From NCBI GenBank assembly GCA_036872755.1, contig JAVHNS010000011.1:620001-684000 (forward strand): a stretch of 64,000 bases of DNA, in the 5' to 3' direction. The notes under the pieces were generated by a model. It worked only from the letters and a program-made list of their open reading frames with translations. It made no database searches and was not told where the DNA came from. The number at the start of each line of letters is the position of its first letter. The stretch's first letter is position 1. Positions 11,658 through 24,800 of this stretch are shown here, piece by piece. This stretch comes from Orbilia blumenaviensis (lineage: Eukaryota; Ascomycota; Orbiliomycetes; Orbiliales; Orbiliaceae). The position numbers and the translations under genes were made by a program.

Positions 11658-13060
11658 TAGAACCAAAACCAGGAGGTTCAAACAAAAAAAAAAACGCAGG
11701 AGCGCGGGAACAAGCGTGAAAATTCCTGCGAGCGATATGCAATATATGTAGGAGGGAAGAAAAGGTTGCTGTTTTAAATTCCCGGCTATTTTGTCCCATT
11801 CCTCGCGAGGCCTCGCTGCCATCGATCCTCGATCATCTCCAGTCATCTCCACCACCCCTCTGAGTGTTAGTAATGGTGGCGGTGGTTGCGGATGTTTCTG
11901 CCCTCACAATCGAATGCTCCCGCTCGAAACAATTGCAATTGGCTGGTAGCAGGGCTGGTAGCACCAATTCGAATCATTGGGAGGGGTCTGGTGACCGTCG
12001 CCTGACGCTCTCCCAAACGTTCTCCGCTGTATGCGTATATACTTCCATGCAATCTAACTGTAGACGCTAACTAGTTACTAGGTAGTTAACATACATAAGT
12101 CCGTATCACAATAGCCTCACCACCATCTCAATTGATAATCAAGCAGCGTAGCCTCGCGCGCTCCTGGCACAGGAAATCACAAAAATAGCACTCGAACAAA
12201 AATACATTAAGAAACAGACCATCGGAGAGAAAAAAAGAAAGCAAAAAAGAAAGAGAGAAAAAAAAAACACCAAGCAAGCTCTTTCCCCTTTTTCCATTTG
12301 TAACAATACACACTTAGATACATGTATGTAATGTATGTATGTATGTGCACAAAAGTTCGGACGGTGGAGAAACCCCGACAGGAAGGCTAAAGGAGCCTGG
12401 CCATGGCATGCATTTTTTTTCATTCTAGAAGCCGGCATGGAAGAACCTTTTCATCCCCCTTTCCCGGGCCTGTAAGCACACAAACATGCCTGACTCGGAA
12501 GCTGCGACCGAACGACCTTTCAAGCAATCTATTTAGAAATAATAATAATAAAAAAACTTGGCTTTTAGGTGTAAGCATCTGGACACACATACATGCACCT
12601 GCGGTCAAGCAAAGAAGACGTCGATTAGGGCTGTCGAGTTCGCAGTAAGCACATATAAAAAGTTGTTAATGATCAGAGGAAGAAGAAAAGATGGTTTCGG
12701 ATCTGATTTGTTCTAGAACTCGAGGTATTATTCCCGTAGCTAGTATACCACTAGCGAAATCGCATTGATTTCTGTGAAAAAAAAGTCTATCAACTTTTAT
12801 AAAACTTTATGCGCTCAGCCTCCCCAAGAGCAGCACCGGCACTATCATCACCATCATCATTGTCTAAGCCGGTTGCAGATTCCAAATATCGGCCATATCG
12901 TCAGAAGCACATTATCATACGTAGGCACCATTCAATCGCCTACCCGTCGTTCGCAGCTTAGCACGGTAGATCCATAATCTAGCCTCCCAAGCACCGAGCG
13001 CTTCTCAGACATCGATCATTATCACCAAATAACCCCCCCAAAAAAACATCAGCGCAAACA

Positions 13061-13606
13061 TTACTCCCCCCTCGCCTCCAACTTCTCCTTCCCATGCCTC
13101 CTAACCTCTTTATCCATAATCCCCCTAACCTTCGCACACCCACTAACCCCTACAGCAATCATCCCTTCCAACCTCTCAATCCTAACCTTATTCTCCATCG
13201 TCAACGCCACAATCTTCTCCGAATCCCCCACCGTAGCAACCGTCAAACTCGGTATATCACTTTCTTCCAAATAGTTCACATCAAGCCAAGGGTCCGGACT
13301 TGTACCCTCGCTGTCGAAGATACTGGTTGATTGACCGGCTGTGCAGGCGCAGACGTAGTCCTTTAGTGGGATTCCGGCATCTATCAATGCTAAGGTCGTG
13401 GCGTTAATGCAGGCTGCTAGGGTGCCGCCGTCTTGGGATAATATGTGAATTGAGATTGCGATTTCAGAGCGGGAGAAGAGGTGTGTGAGGATTATGGAGG
13501 AGAAGGTCTGTTGGATCGCGGTTTGAAGTTCTTGGACTTTTCTATATAATCACTCCCCCATTAAAATCAATAATCAAAACTTTTTGGAAAAGAAAAAAAA
13601 AGATTT

Positions 13607-13645
<39 letters not shown>

Positions 13646-13906
13646 GTACTTATCATTCCTGCCCCTCTTGATCCTATCCGTCCCGCTGAACGCCGCAAAA
13701 TATACCTCACAGCTAACAGTCGCGCTATCCTGCTTCACCTTCTGCCGACTCGACGGTTCAGCTGGTCCTGTGATGTTGCACAGTACCTTTGTAAACCCTT
13801 GTTCGATGTAGGAGCTACCGTCGGAGTTGGTACTGCTGGTTGAGAGCTGGCAGTGGAAGCGGCGGAGTTCGTTCCATCTTCGGCCGTCGTTGCGGAGGCC
13901 TTCCAT
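13061..13906 (-). CDS. RRP41: Exosome complex subunit RRP41 (RNase PH-like; yeast Ski6)
   Basis: Subunit of the six-member RNase PH ring of the RNA exosome, which acts in nuclear and cytoplasmic 3'-5' RNA processing and decay. Two exons, 13906-13650 and 13541-13061, give 245 aa, matching the usual length of about 245. The N-terminus reads MEGLRNDGRRWNELRRFHCQ, the family's G-x-R-x-DGR-x-NELR signature, followed by DGSSYIEQGFTKVLCNITGP. Exon 2 holds the second core half (IHILSQDGGTLAACINA), typical of RNase PH folds. The eukaryotic subunit is generally catalytically inactive, which is family knowledge. The start at 13906 places the signature at the N-terminus; the frame extends to 14053 with another ATG, but that extension looks like leader sequence. 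The intron contains a long (TA)n tract. Confidence 0.93.
13610..13642. repeat. (AT)n dinucleotide repeat inside the RRP41 intron
   Basis: Perfect alternating A/T for 33 bases within the intron 13542-13649, close to the donor side on the minus strand. It can form a hairpin and is likely to vary in length between strains. Confidence 0.9.
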
Positions 13907-14352
13907 TGTGTGTGTAGGATGTTTTATAAGATGGGGGATTGGATTTGAGGTTTTGCGGTTTTGAAGGTGTTTGTTTTTTTTGGGGAAAAAGCCTGGCAGG
14001 GATTTAGAGGAAAAAGCAAGTAAGGCTGGATCAAAATACAACGTTTTCAACACATATGTTCTCGGAGTGTAGTCAGTACTTGTAGTGTTGACTCGAGGTT
14101 TGAGGCTTTCTATTGGAAAAAAGCGTTTAAACGGGTATAGATTTCTTGATAGTCATAACATTGATTCATTCATTTAGTAGGCCTCCTACGATGTAATTAC
14201 GTACAGAAGACTCGTTTGAGCAGAAACGTAATCAGAAGGCTACGATAAAGTAAAGACACAATGAAATCATTGCATAACAAAAAAGGGAAATCAGCGTATC
14301 AATGCACAGGCACGAGACAAGGCATAAAGCAAACACGAAAAAAGAGTCCCCT
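13907..14352. other. Intergenic region: RRP41 promoter and CHAT-gene 3' region
   Basis: About 450 bp between two genes on the minus strand, which run head to tail here. No coding region or recognisable motif was found. Confidence 0.6.
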
Positions 14353-17300
14353 CTAAATAGCAACCCCCAGCCCAAACTCCGGCGGCGGATAAACCCTCGC
14401 CTCGGACTCCTGATAATCCACAAAATCTGACTTCACATTCCTACCCTTCTCAACCTTAACCCTCCCACCGGGTCTAAACCCCCTCATCCACGCACCGTTC
14501 AACACAAAGGAAGCCCAATGGCTATTCTTCCTTCCGTACTCCTTCCTCACAACGCTGGCAGCAATTCTAACCTCCTGAGCGATATTCCAAACCTGGTCGC
14601 CGTCTAACCTCCCCCTTTTAAGAAAGTTGCTGTAGAATATCTCCGTGAAGCGGTTGGCAATGTAGGAGGGGACTGGCCAGATTGTGGTTATGACGCTTGA
14701 GGCGCCGGATTGTAGGAAGGCTGGGGCTATGCCATCGGGTACTTCGCTGAGGTGGGCGTCTGGGGAGAGGTGGTCGGGCTGTTCGCCGAAACAGGTTACG
14801 AGCGGGGAGTAGCCTAGTTGGAATTGAAGACAGCGGGAGATATCCTTTGCGCTTAGGGTTGTTTCTTCGCCGATTCTGATGGCTGTGTTCTCGGGCTTGT
14901 CGCCTTCGGGTTGCATGCTTATTTCGCCTTGGAAGTGGAGAAAGTCAAAGGTCCGCATGGCTTGCTGTCTTAGTTCCGTCTTTGATAAACCGGTTGGTGT
15001 GTTCCAGACTGATAATCTATCTCCGCCGAAGTGGTCGGTTAGTTTCTTGAGCATATGGCGGGTTGCCTTTTGAGCTGCCATGCCGGTTCCTTCGGCTGGG
15101 ACGGCGCAGAAGCAGGCACGGTTCATGCCGGTTGGGATCTTTGGTCGGTTTTCGAATTTATCGAGACGGTGGATGCATTGTTTTGTGACTGAGAGGCTGT
15201 GGGAGTAGACGATGTCAACCCAGTTTGCGAGGAAGACGTAGTGGTCGTGGCTTTCTTCCAACGTGATCTCTGGCAGCGGTAGATCCTCCATGCTCTCTAA
15301 GCCGGATACCCACTCTTCGCCGTCTCCAGCTGCATTATCTTTGACTCCGTCATTTTCAGCTTCTTCTTTTCCGTAACCACCGTCACTCCCAGCCCCATCA
15401 AACCCAAAACACCTCCCTATCTCCGAAATCTCCGACTCACCATCGAACCCCACGGCCCTGCCCCCTTCAGCCTTCTGTCCAATCGGTATAGCATGAAACG
15501 GAATCCGTCTCGTCAAAGGACTATTCCCAATAACAACCAAATCCCCCCTTCTCGCAATCTTCCTCAACGGCTGAACAAGCGCACTCCCCAACTCCATTAT
15601 CTTGTCAATATTATTCCCCTGAAGTCCGTGGTATAACAAATCTTCCGTCCACGCTTCGATAGCGTTTTTGGTAATATTAAGACGGATGTGGTCGGTTATG
15701 CATATGGGCTGCGGGGCGTATTTTACCGGTCTGAACTTCTCGACGTTGTATACCATGTATACATCCTCGTGAACAGCGACGTAATCCACAAAGATCATGT
15801 TCTGCTCAAAGGATCTGTAGTCGCGGAGTTCGTAAATATCCTCTATAACATCCGCAGTCGCAGTGACAATTGAAATAGGGGCAGCAAGTCTTGGATCTCC
15901 GTCTAGAAGATTTGAAAGCGCGGTTTTGAGACATTCGTTCTCTTTGACTTGTCGGCGTAGGAAATCCCAGTCCATGGACCAGTCGCCATGGCCACCGCCG
16001 GGGCGGAGGATTCGTTCGATTTCTCGGATCCAAGCTGTTTGGCCGGGGCTTAATGGTGGGTTCGAGTATGCGAGAAGCTTGTTAAGTTCGTTGAGAAGGC
16101 TTTCTTGGTCGTCCCAGAGGGTACCCATGCCTAAGAGGTGTCGGTATTCCCATGATTTGAGCTCTTGGACTAATTCCCAAAGACCGTCGCTTGTTTCGGA
16201 GTCGAGGACGGCTTCGTGTGGTAGGCGTGGGGCTCTTGTTTTCTTAGCAGTCTTTTGGACTCTATACTTCTTTCTGGGTCGTCCAGGAGGCTTGGGGACT
16301 TTCAGATGTTCAGAGGTATCAACATGCTCAGGAAGTACTGCATCTTTGGTTGGTGCCGGCCATTTAGGAGGCTCTTTATGTAAAGGTGTATCTTGCAAAC
16401 GGCCAGCACGGCCACCGGTCATTGGTTTCTTCCCTTCTCGGATCTCTGCTCGTCTCTTCAATTCATCCTGTGTGTATTTAGGTTCTTCGATTTCAATTTG
16501 TTTGGTTTGTGGTTTTTTCTTTCCTTTTTTATTCTTGCGGCTCCTTCTTCGGGATCTTCGGCTGTTGGGGTCGATGTTTTCTTTGTTTTCATCGTCATCG
16601 TCATCGGAGGAGGAGGAGGAGGGCTCTGAGCCGTAGATGTCTGGGATCACGATCTCTTTGAGCTTGATTCCTGCTTTTCTGTCCCAGCTCTTTTCGTACA
16701 CGAAGGGTTTTCCATGATTATCATTATTATTGTTCTGGTATTCCGGGCCGTTTTCATTTTTATACTCTGGACCCTTTCCGCTGTTGAATGCCTGGCTCTT
16801 TTCGTCGTCAACCTGCCAGCCTTCCCCATCATCGTCTTCCCAATTCTCATCTTCGTCATCTTCCCAGTTCTTCTCGTCGTCCTCGTAGGCCTCCTCATCC
16901 TCATAAATCTCCCCATCTTTGAATGGATTAAGCGGCGGCGGCAGCCCCTCTCCCACCACACTCTCCGAATCCTCAACCTCAACCACAGCATTCTCATACT
17001 TTTCCTCCTCCTCCTCCTCCTCCTCCTTCTTCTTTTTCTTCAACCTAAAAAGCCTCTCAACCCTCTCAACCATCCTCCTCCTCCTCTCGACCTTCTCCCT
17101 CTCCTTCCTCTCCTTCAACCTCTTCCACTTCCCCAAAACCCGCTTAACCCCTTCCGCATGCCTCTCCCTCCTAACAATCGTCCACATCCGCACATCCCTC
17201 CTCTTCCTATAAACCACCAACTCCAACCCCATAGCCCTCTCCAACACCGTCTCCGGCTTCAAACTCCTCATGAACTCAGGAACCAGATGATTCCTCCTAA

Positions 17301-19738
17301 CCCCCAAGATGCCATAAAGCCTCGCCTCCTTCAGAAGCTCAACACTGCTATCGTAATAACCCAACGCATCCTCCAGCTTCTCATCAAATTCCATGAACAT
17401 ACCGAGGTAATAATACGTAATCGCTAGCTTATTCAGCTCCCACAGATCGGAGCAGTAATGCTCCAACCCTTCCGCTATCCTCCAGAACTGTTCGTGGTCC
17501 ATCCGATCCACCAGATCAGCTCTTACAGATCTTCCAGCGAACGAAACGTTCTCGATGACATCTACGTAAGCGGCGATGAAGAATAACATCCAATCCATCC
17601 ATAACTGAATATTTTGTTTTTCGTACTGCGTTTCTCCTCTGTAGTTCTCGACTCTTAATCCTGGTAAGGGTGTTAGGGTACCGGCTATTTTGAGAGCGTG
17701 GATGAATGCTTCTTCGGTGTAGCCGGCGAGGTATTTGGAAATGCAGAGGTAGAATTCGAGTTGGTATCGTGTTTGCTTTGTCATGTGTCTTTTGACTTTC
17801 CAGGTGCTGTGCCATTTTGTAAGGATCTCGATGGAGCTGTAGACTTCTTGGAGTCCCTGGCCTTTATTATTGCCATCATTATTGCTTTTTAGGTACCGCC
17901 AGTTATCGGCGTGGAACATCGCCAGCATCGCACCCATCTTATAATGAAGATCGCTGATGGGTAAGTGATCCCCATCCCAAGCGATCGCGCTTTCAAACTC
18001 CTGCTTCAGCTTAGAAACATACACCCCCCTCTTCCCAGGAATAACCGTATGCGCCAAGGTAGCCTTAAACAGCAAATAATCATACATCGCCATCCCAACA
18101 TGTTCATTATCATCAAACATCTGACAATGCTGAACGAGGTTTATCCCCAACGGTATACCCTCATAAAGCCCTCCCAGGCGTTGATACGCGAAAAGTTTGT
18201 ATTCCATCATATCGTACTCATCACCGCATGATCTTTCCGGGTATAATTCCTCGTGTGTATCGATGGCTTTTAGGACGTTTATGATGTCTAGTTTTCGAAA
18301 GGCAAGGTTTGAGAGTGTCCAGAAGGGGTGTTCGCCGCGTTTGTCGCCTGTGACCATGTGGTAGTATGCCCAAGCAGGGTCTAGGATGTTAACCAGTGTC
18401 AGGCTCCTGCAGAGTTGGAGGGTTGGATCGAATTGGTCGAGTATGATACCGATGCGGGCGGCGTCGTCTCTTGATGCGTAGAATTTCCAGAAGTTTGAGA
18501 AGTCGTCGAACATTATTTCGAAGTTATACCATACCATTGCGTGTTTTCCTTTATTCTTGTTCCTTTGGGAACGAACGTTTTGGAAGATGTTGACGTTGTA
18601 GTCCAGCAGGAATATCATCCAGTTTATATCCGTGATCAGTAACTCATCTCCCGCGTTATACGCATGCGTGATGGCGGTCTGGTACAGATCCCAAACATGA
18701 TCGATGACATGCCTGGTAACCTGTTCCTCACCATCACCACCAGCAGCGGCGTGTAACGCATTCTTTGCGGCGGAGAAGTACATCTCCCCCATCATCTTCT
18801 CGACAAGAACGACGCAGGGTGTATGCGTTTGAAATATGTTTTTGAACTGTTCGATCACGGATTCTAACGTGAAGCGTATTCCCAGGTTTTTTAGAATCCA
18901 TCGGTAGAGGGTGTGGCAGCTGAAGAAGTTGCCGTGTTGGATCTGGTGGCCTACCACGGCTATTGCGTGGGTGTTTTGGGAGAAGATTATGTCCGGTCGG
19001 ATGGTTTCCTCTAGGATTAGGTATTGGTATTCGAGGTAGAGGTGGAATAGATCACACTATAATTATCACCCAATTATCATCTATTTATAAAAGAAGATGA
19101 GAAATAGAATAAAAGAGAGTAGACAGACATACATGAAAGAAAGTAACATCCCTCGGATGCCTCATCCTCACAAACCCATCATACCCCTGACCCAACATCA
19201 TCAAAAACTCCTCACTAGGCTCCGCACCCTCATCCCCCCTCATCCAAATCAACTCCATCAGCAGCTTCAAAACCACAGATTCCTCAGAAACCCTCAACCA
19301 CTCCATCGTATACGGTAAAAAACACTCCAAAGCCTTCTTCCGATGAAAAGCCGCTCGGTCAAGATACCCCTGCTGGCTTAACATCCTAGCCCAGAGGTAA
19401 TGATAACTCGGTGAGGATATCAACGCCGGTAGACGGATTATAAGGTTTTGCATCATGGCTGTGGCGGTCGGGTAGTTGCAGAGGAGGAGTTCCCATTCGA
19501 TGCTTCGGATCAGACGGGTTAGGAGCCAGAGGTCGTTGTCGTCGTTGTTGAGGAGGGAGGAGGTGATTTGTTCGCGCGCGAGAGGGTGGTGGGCTAGGGC
19601 TTTTGGTTCACCGCCGGAGATTCCGTAGCTGTCGAGGGAGGGGACGATGAAGGAGGCGGAGAAGAGGGGGAAGCGGCGGCGGAAGTGGGTGAGGAAGCGG
19701 GACCAGAGGGGGATCAGTGGGCGTGGTGGGGCCGGCAT
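14353..19738 (-). CDS. Giant protein with C-terminal CHAT (caspase-like) domain
   Basis: Two exons, 19738-19133 and 19056-14353, encode 1769 aa. The first about 850 residues are helical and rich in aromatic residues and look like degenerate TPR or alpha-solenoid repeats. A highly charged, disordered segment follows (KKKKKEEEEEEEE, then several acidic ED/DD runs, and SSSSSDDDDDEN). The last about 250 residues resemble a CHAT domain: PLTRRIPFHAIPIG, then LHFQGE (about 1575-1580), LVTCFGEQ (Cys about 1624), PAFLQSGASSVITTIWPV and a C-terminal SHWASFVLNGAWMRGF. In active CHAT proteases the first motif is HFACHG-like with a catalytic His, and the second is LSAC-like with a catalytic Cys. Here Cys is kept, but the His position is shifted or lost. 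CHAT domains belong to the caspase/separase clan and often follow TPR arrays. The role here is unknown. The ORF is clean, which supports a live gene. Confidence 0.82.
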
Positions 19739-21869
19739 GGTGTCGGTAGGGTCTTGCGATGGGGTGGATGGATCTGAATGTTGGGGATCAGATACTAACT
19801 TAGTATTCGATACTTATATGTATATCGAGGAGATGTAGATGGAGTAAAAAAGTAATGGGGGGAAGAGGAGAAGTCCATCAAACCGACAGGGAGCACCATA
19901 TACAGAGACAGAAACAGAGCAGGCACAACCTACCTACCTACCTTAACACTCTAAGTCACCCTCCTGAAAGATACTCTTTACGTAGCCGCGGCCAGTAATA
20001 ACGATAATCTAGCAGAAGTTTTGATAAAAAATAAAAAAGGGCGTTGGTGAGGTCGATGATTGTAGTGGGTGGTAGCGGTGATGATGGTGAAAGAAGAAAA
20101 GATGAAAACTCCAAAGAAAGCAATAGAAGCAACGTTTATAAACCCACCCCTAATACGCCTCTTTCCTTCTCTCTATAACACCACTACTGCCACTGTATCT
20201 ATATATACATCTATTCTACATTCTCATAGTAATAATGCCTACCATCTCAGTACACACCTAACACTCCCATCGATATCAACTCTCAAAATACATCCCAGAT
20301 CAAATGCTACTACTGATAAACAATACTAATACAGTTCTACCTACTACAAAACCCATAGCAAGCCTCATACATACATACATACACCCCCGAATACTTCATA
20401 ATACATTACATAACCAATGCGTATACAATCAACCCCCCGAAAAATACAACATCACTCCCAAATAAATGCGTTGACCCCGTTGTATTTCCCCCCCCCCCCT
20501 GCACTTCCTAAAAAGGTAACCCACCCCTGCCCTGCCATATACACAAAGTCGCCAAATCCGTCTCAGACCACGATGATCCCATGTGAAAAGCCCTCCAAAC
20601 CAAACCGGGTCCCCGTTGCATGCTGCAATGCATCAATTTGCATAACTATCCCGAAAAATTTTCCCAACAGTTCTCATACGACCATCACAGCAGCTTCTAG
20701 CATGAAGCATGAGCTCTCCTCCCCCCTTTAGCTAGAGCTAGAATCCACCTAAAGGCATCAGTTATTTTCGTTTATGAACTCCGAACGAAGCATGCAAAGA
20801 AAAGATTCTATAAACCGACTTCCAAGCTCTCTCGAGATCATATCTAGGTGTCTATGTCTAGGTATAGGTGTAACCACCCCTGTTCGACCAGACAGAATAA
20901 ACAAAGCTCCAAAATAAGCTGTAGTAAATGATCAGTAAGTAATCTATATACACAGATGCAACTGCAATCCGCATTAATTGTAGTATACATGAAAAACAAT
21001 CTCGATCTCTACCTCCAATATCCAATCTCCCAATCTCTCAAGATCGATAAAAAAATACTTCAAGCAGTACCTAATTAAACACAAAAAGAAGAAGAATATA
21101 AGTAAAAAAAGTAATAATAATATATAACAATCGAAAAGACAAAATCTGAAGCAGAAGAAGAAGATAAAAAGAAATGACAAAGAAAAATCGTTAAATATCA
21201 TATACACATTATATATACTAAACAATTAAGAAAATAAAAATAAAAAAAAGCAATACCCGGCCAGTCCATATCCCTCCCGCCTACCTCCATCCACCATCCA
21301 TATCCTTCCAATATTTTTTTTCTCCAAACTCGCGAAACAAATAAACAAAAAAAAAAGTATTATACGAGAGAGACAGGTCGCTGTATGTATGTATGCCCGA
21401 TGGTTGAGCGGTACCAAAAATCAAAAAAAGACAAAGAAAAACGGTAAAAGCCGGCCAGTGGTAATGTAATGTCTTAGACGAAAGACGGTTAAATAGACAG
21501 ACAGACTGAGTAAAAAAAAAAAAAAAAAAAAGACAAATGAAAAAGGTAGTATGCTGTTCCGAGCACTGTCAATCAAACCCCAAGAGTAAGTACTTAGTCG
21601 GTAATATTATACACCGCCAACAAAGAAAAAACCAATACTCAAAAAAAAGGATCAGGAGTCTATCGTCTTAAAAAACTCCGCAGTTCAAAAAATGCTTTCA
21701 ATGCTTCCAAAAAGCCAATAGTAATGATGATGATGCAAGCACCCAATTTTTTTCATCTCCAAAGCTCCAAATGCTATGCCTTATGCTGTATGCTGTGACT
21801 GTGTGTATGAACGCTCCAATATGCTGTGCCATGCGCAACATATCATCATCATTCAAACACCAGATCTAG
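19739..21869. other. Intergenic region upstream of the CHAT gene
   Basis: About 2.1 kb between the start of the CHAT gene and the 3' end of the coiled-coil gene. It is AT-rich with A/T runs, ACAT repeats near 20370 and a C12 run near 20488. No gene is supported. The TATA-like and CT-rich stretches near 20150-20290 could be promoter material but are not assigned. Confidence 0.55.
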
Positions 21870-24800
21870 TCAATCCTCATCCACCTCCTTTCTCCTATCC
21901 CTCTTCTTCACAGGTGTCGTAGCTTGACTCTTCGTCCCATCCACTCTTTCCAAAGCCACGCTCGGCCCGTCCCTCAGCGCCACAAACATAGTAGCCATAA
22001 ACCCGATGAATAATTTCGTCCACAGCACCATATTATTCTCATTCGAGATTCCCATGGACTTTAACAACCCCCCACGGCCGAGGTCATTCCGCAGCGCTCG
22101 AAGTTGTTCCTGTGATATCCACAGCGCCGGGTGCTCGTCGTCACTTGAGCTGCTGATCTCCCCTGCCGAATTCTCCGTCCTCCACCCGTCGTCCTTAGTC
22201 CTGGACGGACCGTTCGGATACTCAGTATACGGTGGAGGGAACCGTGTATCGCTAATCCCCAACCCGTGAGAAGCGGAACTCGTTCTTCTCCGCTGCAGCC
22301 GCTCGCGAGAATTAGGTTGCGGCTTAACTGGCAGAATCGGCTTGTTCCCATCCGGTTTCGACGACTTCTTCCGATTCTTACAGGGTGTGACCGGTTCGCC
22401 GCCGTCATAGTTATGATGATGATTATGATTATGTCGCGATTTGCTACCCGAGAAGACGACTTGGACGTCTTCATCGCTGGTGATGTGTCCCTGTGTGTGC
22501 TGGGATGGCCTTCGTCGAGTTCGTCGGTGTAGCGATCCGTAGGTCTTATGCGGCGGGGTTATGCCGGTAGTAAAAGACTCCATATTCTAATAGGGGGAAA
22601 GCCCATAAGGCGGATAACTGTTAGCACGTTGAAGACTCGCGATGGAGGGCGCAAAAAGTTGGGGGTAAAGGGGGGGAATTATACTTACATCTCTGATTTC
22701 CATCGAACGGCTGGATCGCATGGATCCGCCAGATTGCAGATCAGGCGACTGCATGAGCTTCTCACCGCCGGTGCGGAGATGTTCATCGTATTGGTCACCG
22801 AACAAGATGTCGGAGCCGAAACTTTCTTCGAGTTCGGAAACTTCTATGAGCTGTTCCATGGCGCGTTGGCGCATGCTTCTAAGCGTTGAACGAGGGGAAA
22901 GAACGCCGCGGCCGATGGAGGAAATGACGGCAGAAGTGACTCGCAGAGGGGAGAACAAAACATAGCCAACGCTTCCCAGTCGTGAAGACTTTGCGGAAGA
23001 TGGCTGAGAGGTGGGAGAGGAAGTGGGGGAGGAGCCAGGAAACCCTCTGGACTTCGGAGAGTCCTCGGAGTCGCTGGTTTCGGTATCGGTGGGGGACGTG
23101 GAATTTCCACGTTGGTGGTGGTGTGAATCTAGCTCTGCTTCACTTACTTCTGCGGGGGCCTGAGAGCCGATAACTGAGAGAGTTTCGTCATGGATCGCTC
23201 GGACCATGCCATCCTCGTGCATCTTCTCGAGTTCTTCAAATAACGAGTTGCGTCCACCGCCCATTCTTTCGAGTCGAGGGCTTCCCCAGGAGCTGCTAGC
23301 GTTTCTGGAGTGTCCACGAGCGAATTCGACTGACGAGCGACGGGATGAGGATGGCGACAATATAAGCTGCTTCGGTGCCGATATACCAGACGGGAACTTT
23401 CTCATTTTTCGTTTCATGGGCATGTCCTGGGTGCTGGCGTTGGAAGTCGTCGGACTCAGCGTTTGCCATGCGGCATCCGTGGGCGAGAACGGCGAGTGCG
23501 GCTTCTCCATTATCGCTCCGGACGGCAGGTTAAGATCTGCGAAACTTTCTAACGACCTTGGTTTCGGTGTAACGTCAATCATGAGCTGTCCAAGTGTCAT
23601 AGCTTTCTGACTACCACTGCCGCTCCCACCATACATCATACTATCCTCTCTCTCCTGAGCTTGGGCTTCTAACTCTGCGATCTCTCCCAATGCGTTAGTA
23701 AGTGCCTGAGCGAGTTGGGCATTGTCCATAGCCAATGCCTTCTTATCGCTCACAGCCAGTGTCAGAGCGGTGTTCTGCTTCTTCTCAAAATCCAAATCGT
23801 CTTCGAGGTTGGCAACGGTTTGGGTCAGGGTCTCCACCTGCTCCTTAAGTACTTTAATCTGCGAGTTATTAGAACTCCTTTCACGGGAGTTGATCCGCTC
23901 GGTCTCACGTATCCGTTCGTCGAAAAGGGCCTCCCATTCATTCACCTGATTCTCCAGGCTGCGGACCTTGGCGTTTAAGCGTTGGACTATGGCAGCATGT
24001 GATTTATCCGAGGTTGGGTCGGTGTAAGACCGCAATTTCGCGTTAAGGTCGCTAATTTGCTTCTCCAGATGCTCAATGTAGCCGGACTGCTCGACCGAGG
24101 GTGTCTTACGGTGTCGGAGGGAGGCATGTATCGACGGTAGGCTTCCAAAGTTGCCGGACCCTCTACGGTTTGAGGTCGATTGGTGGATGGCATCGTCGTC
24201 TGAGGCCGTACGGTCCGAGATCCTCGAGGAGACGGTATTGGAACGGCCGACAGAGGTGAAGTGTTTGTTCCTGAGAGCGTTGGCAGCCCGGCTGAGCCCC
24301 TTGACATCGTCGTGTTTCACGGAACTGGCCATCGGGGTCGCTCGCATGTGAGAATTGCGAAGGGCCAACCGTCGCTCCTGGAGGGTGAGAGGAAAGCTCG
24401 TGGCGGGGGCCGTAAAGCTCCGTTGAATCGGGTCGGGTTCCGGTGGATTGAACAGGGCGGTAAGCGGGTGCTGTGGGTCCCAGGTTCCAAACTGATCCTC
24501 GTCGACGGCGGCGACGGCGGCGGCGCCAGCGGGGATTGAGTTGAAGGTATCGTAGGAGGAGGATTGGCCTTCGATGGTATTATCGCTTTCCAGCTTGTAG
24601 CCTCCTCCTCCTCCACCACCAACACCATTGCCGGACTCGTTCCATAACCGGTCATCGTCGACGGCAGCGGCAGCAGCGAACAGGTCTCCATCGCCGTTGT
24701 AAGTGTTCCTGGGAATGCAGTCAGTTTCAGCAAAAAAAAAAAAAAAAAAACTCTCCACCGCAACAAGGAGGATTTAAAGAGAGAGAGGGCGCGAAGAGAG

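Larger units (their letters stand above)
6837..13060. other. Large gene-poor intergenic block upstream of the CNB/F-box/LRR gene
   Basis: About 6.2 kb with no coding region I can support. Frames here are short, low in complexity and lack domain-like sequence. The block contains many microsatellites, purine-rich strands (GAG/GAA runs near 7947-7985), short palindromes and TAGC/CTAG-rich stretches near 11130-11460. It probably includes the promoter and long 5' leader of the minus-strand gene ending at 6836, and the 3' region of RRP41. A non-coding transcript is possible but nothing in the sequence proves one. Confidence 0.55.
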
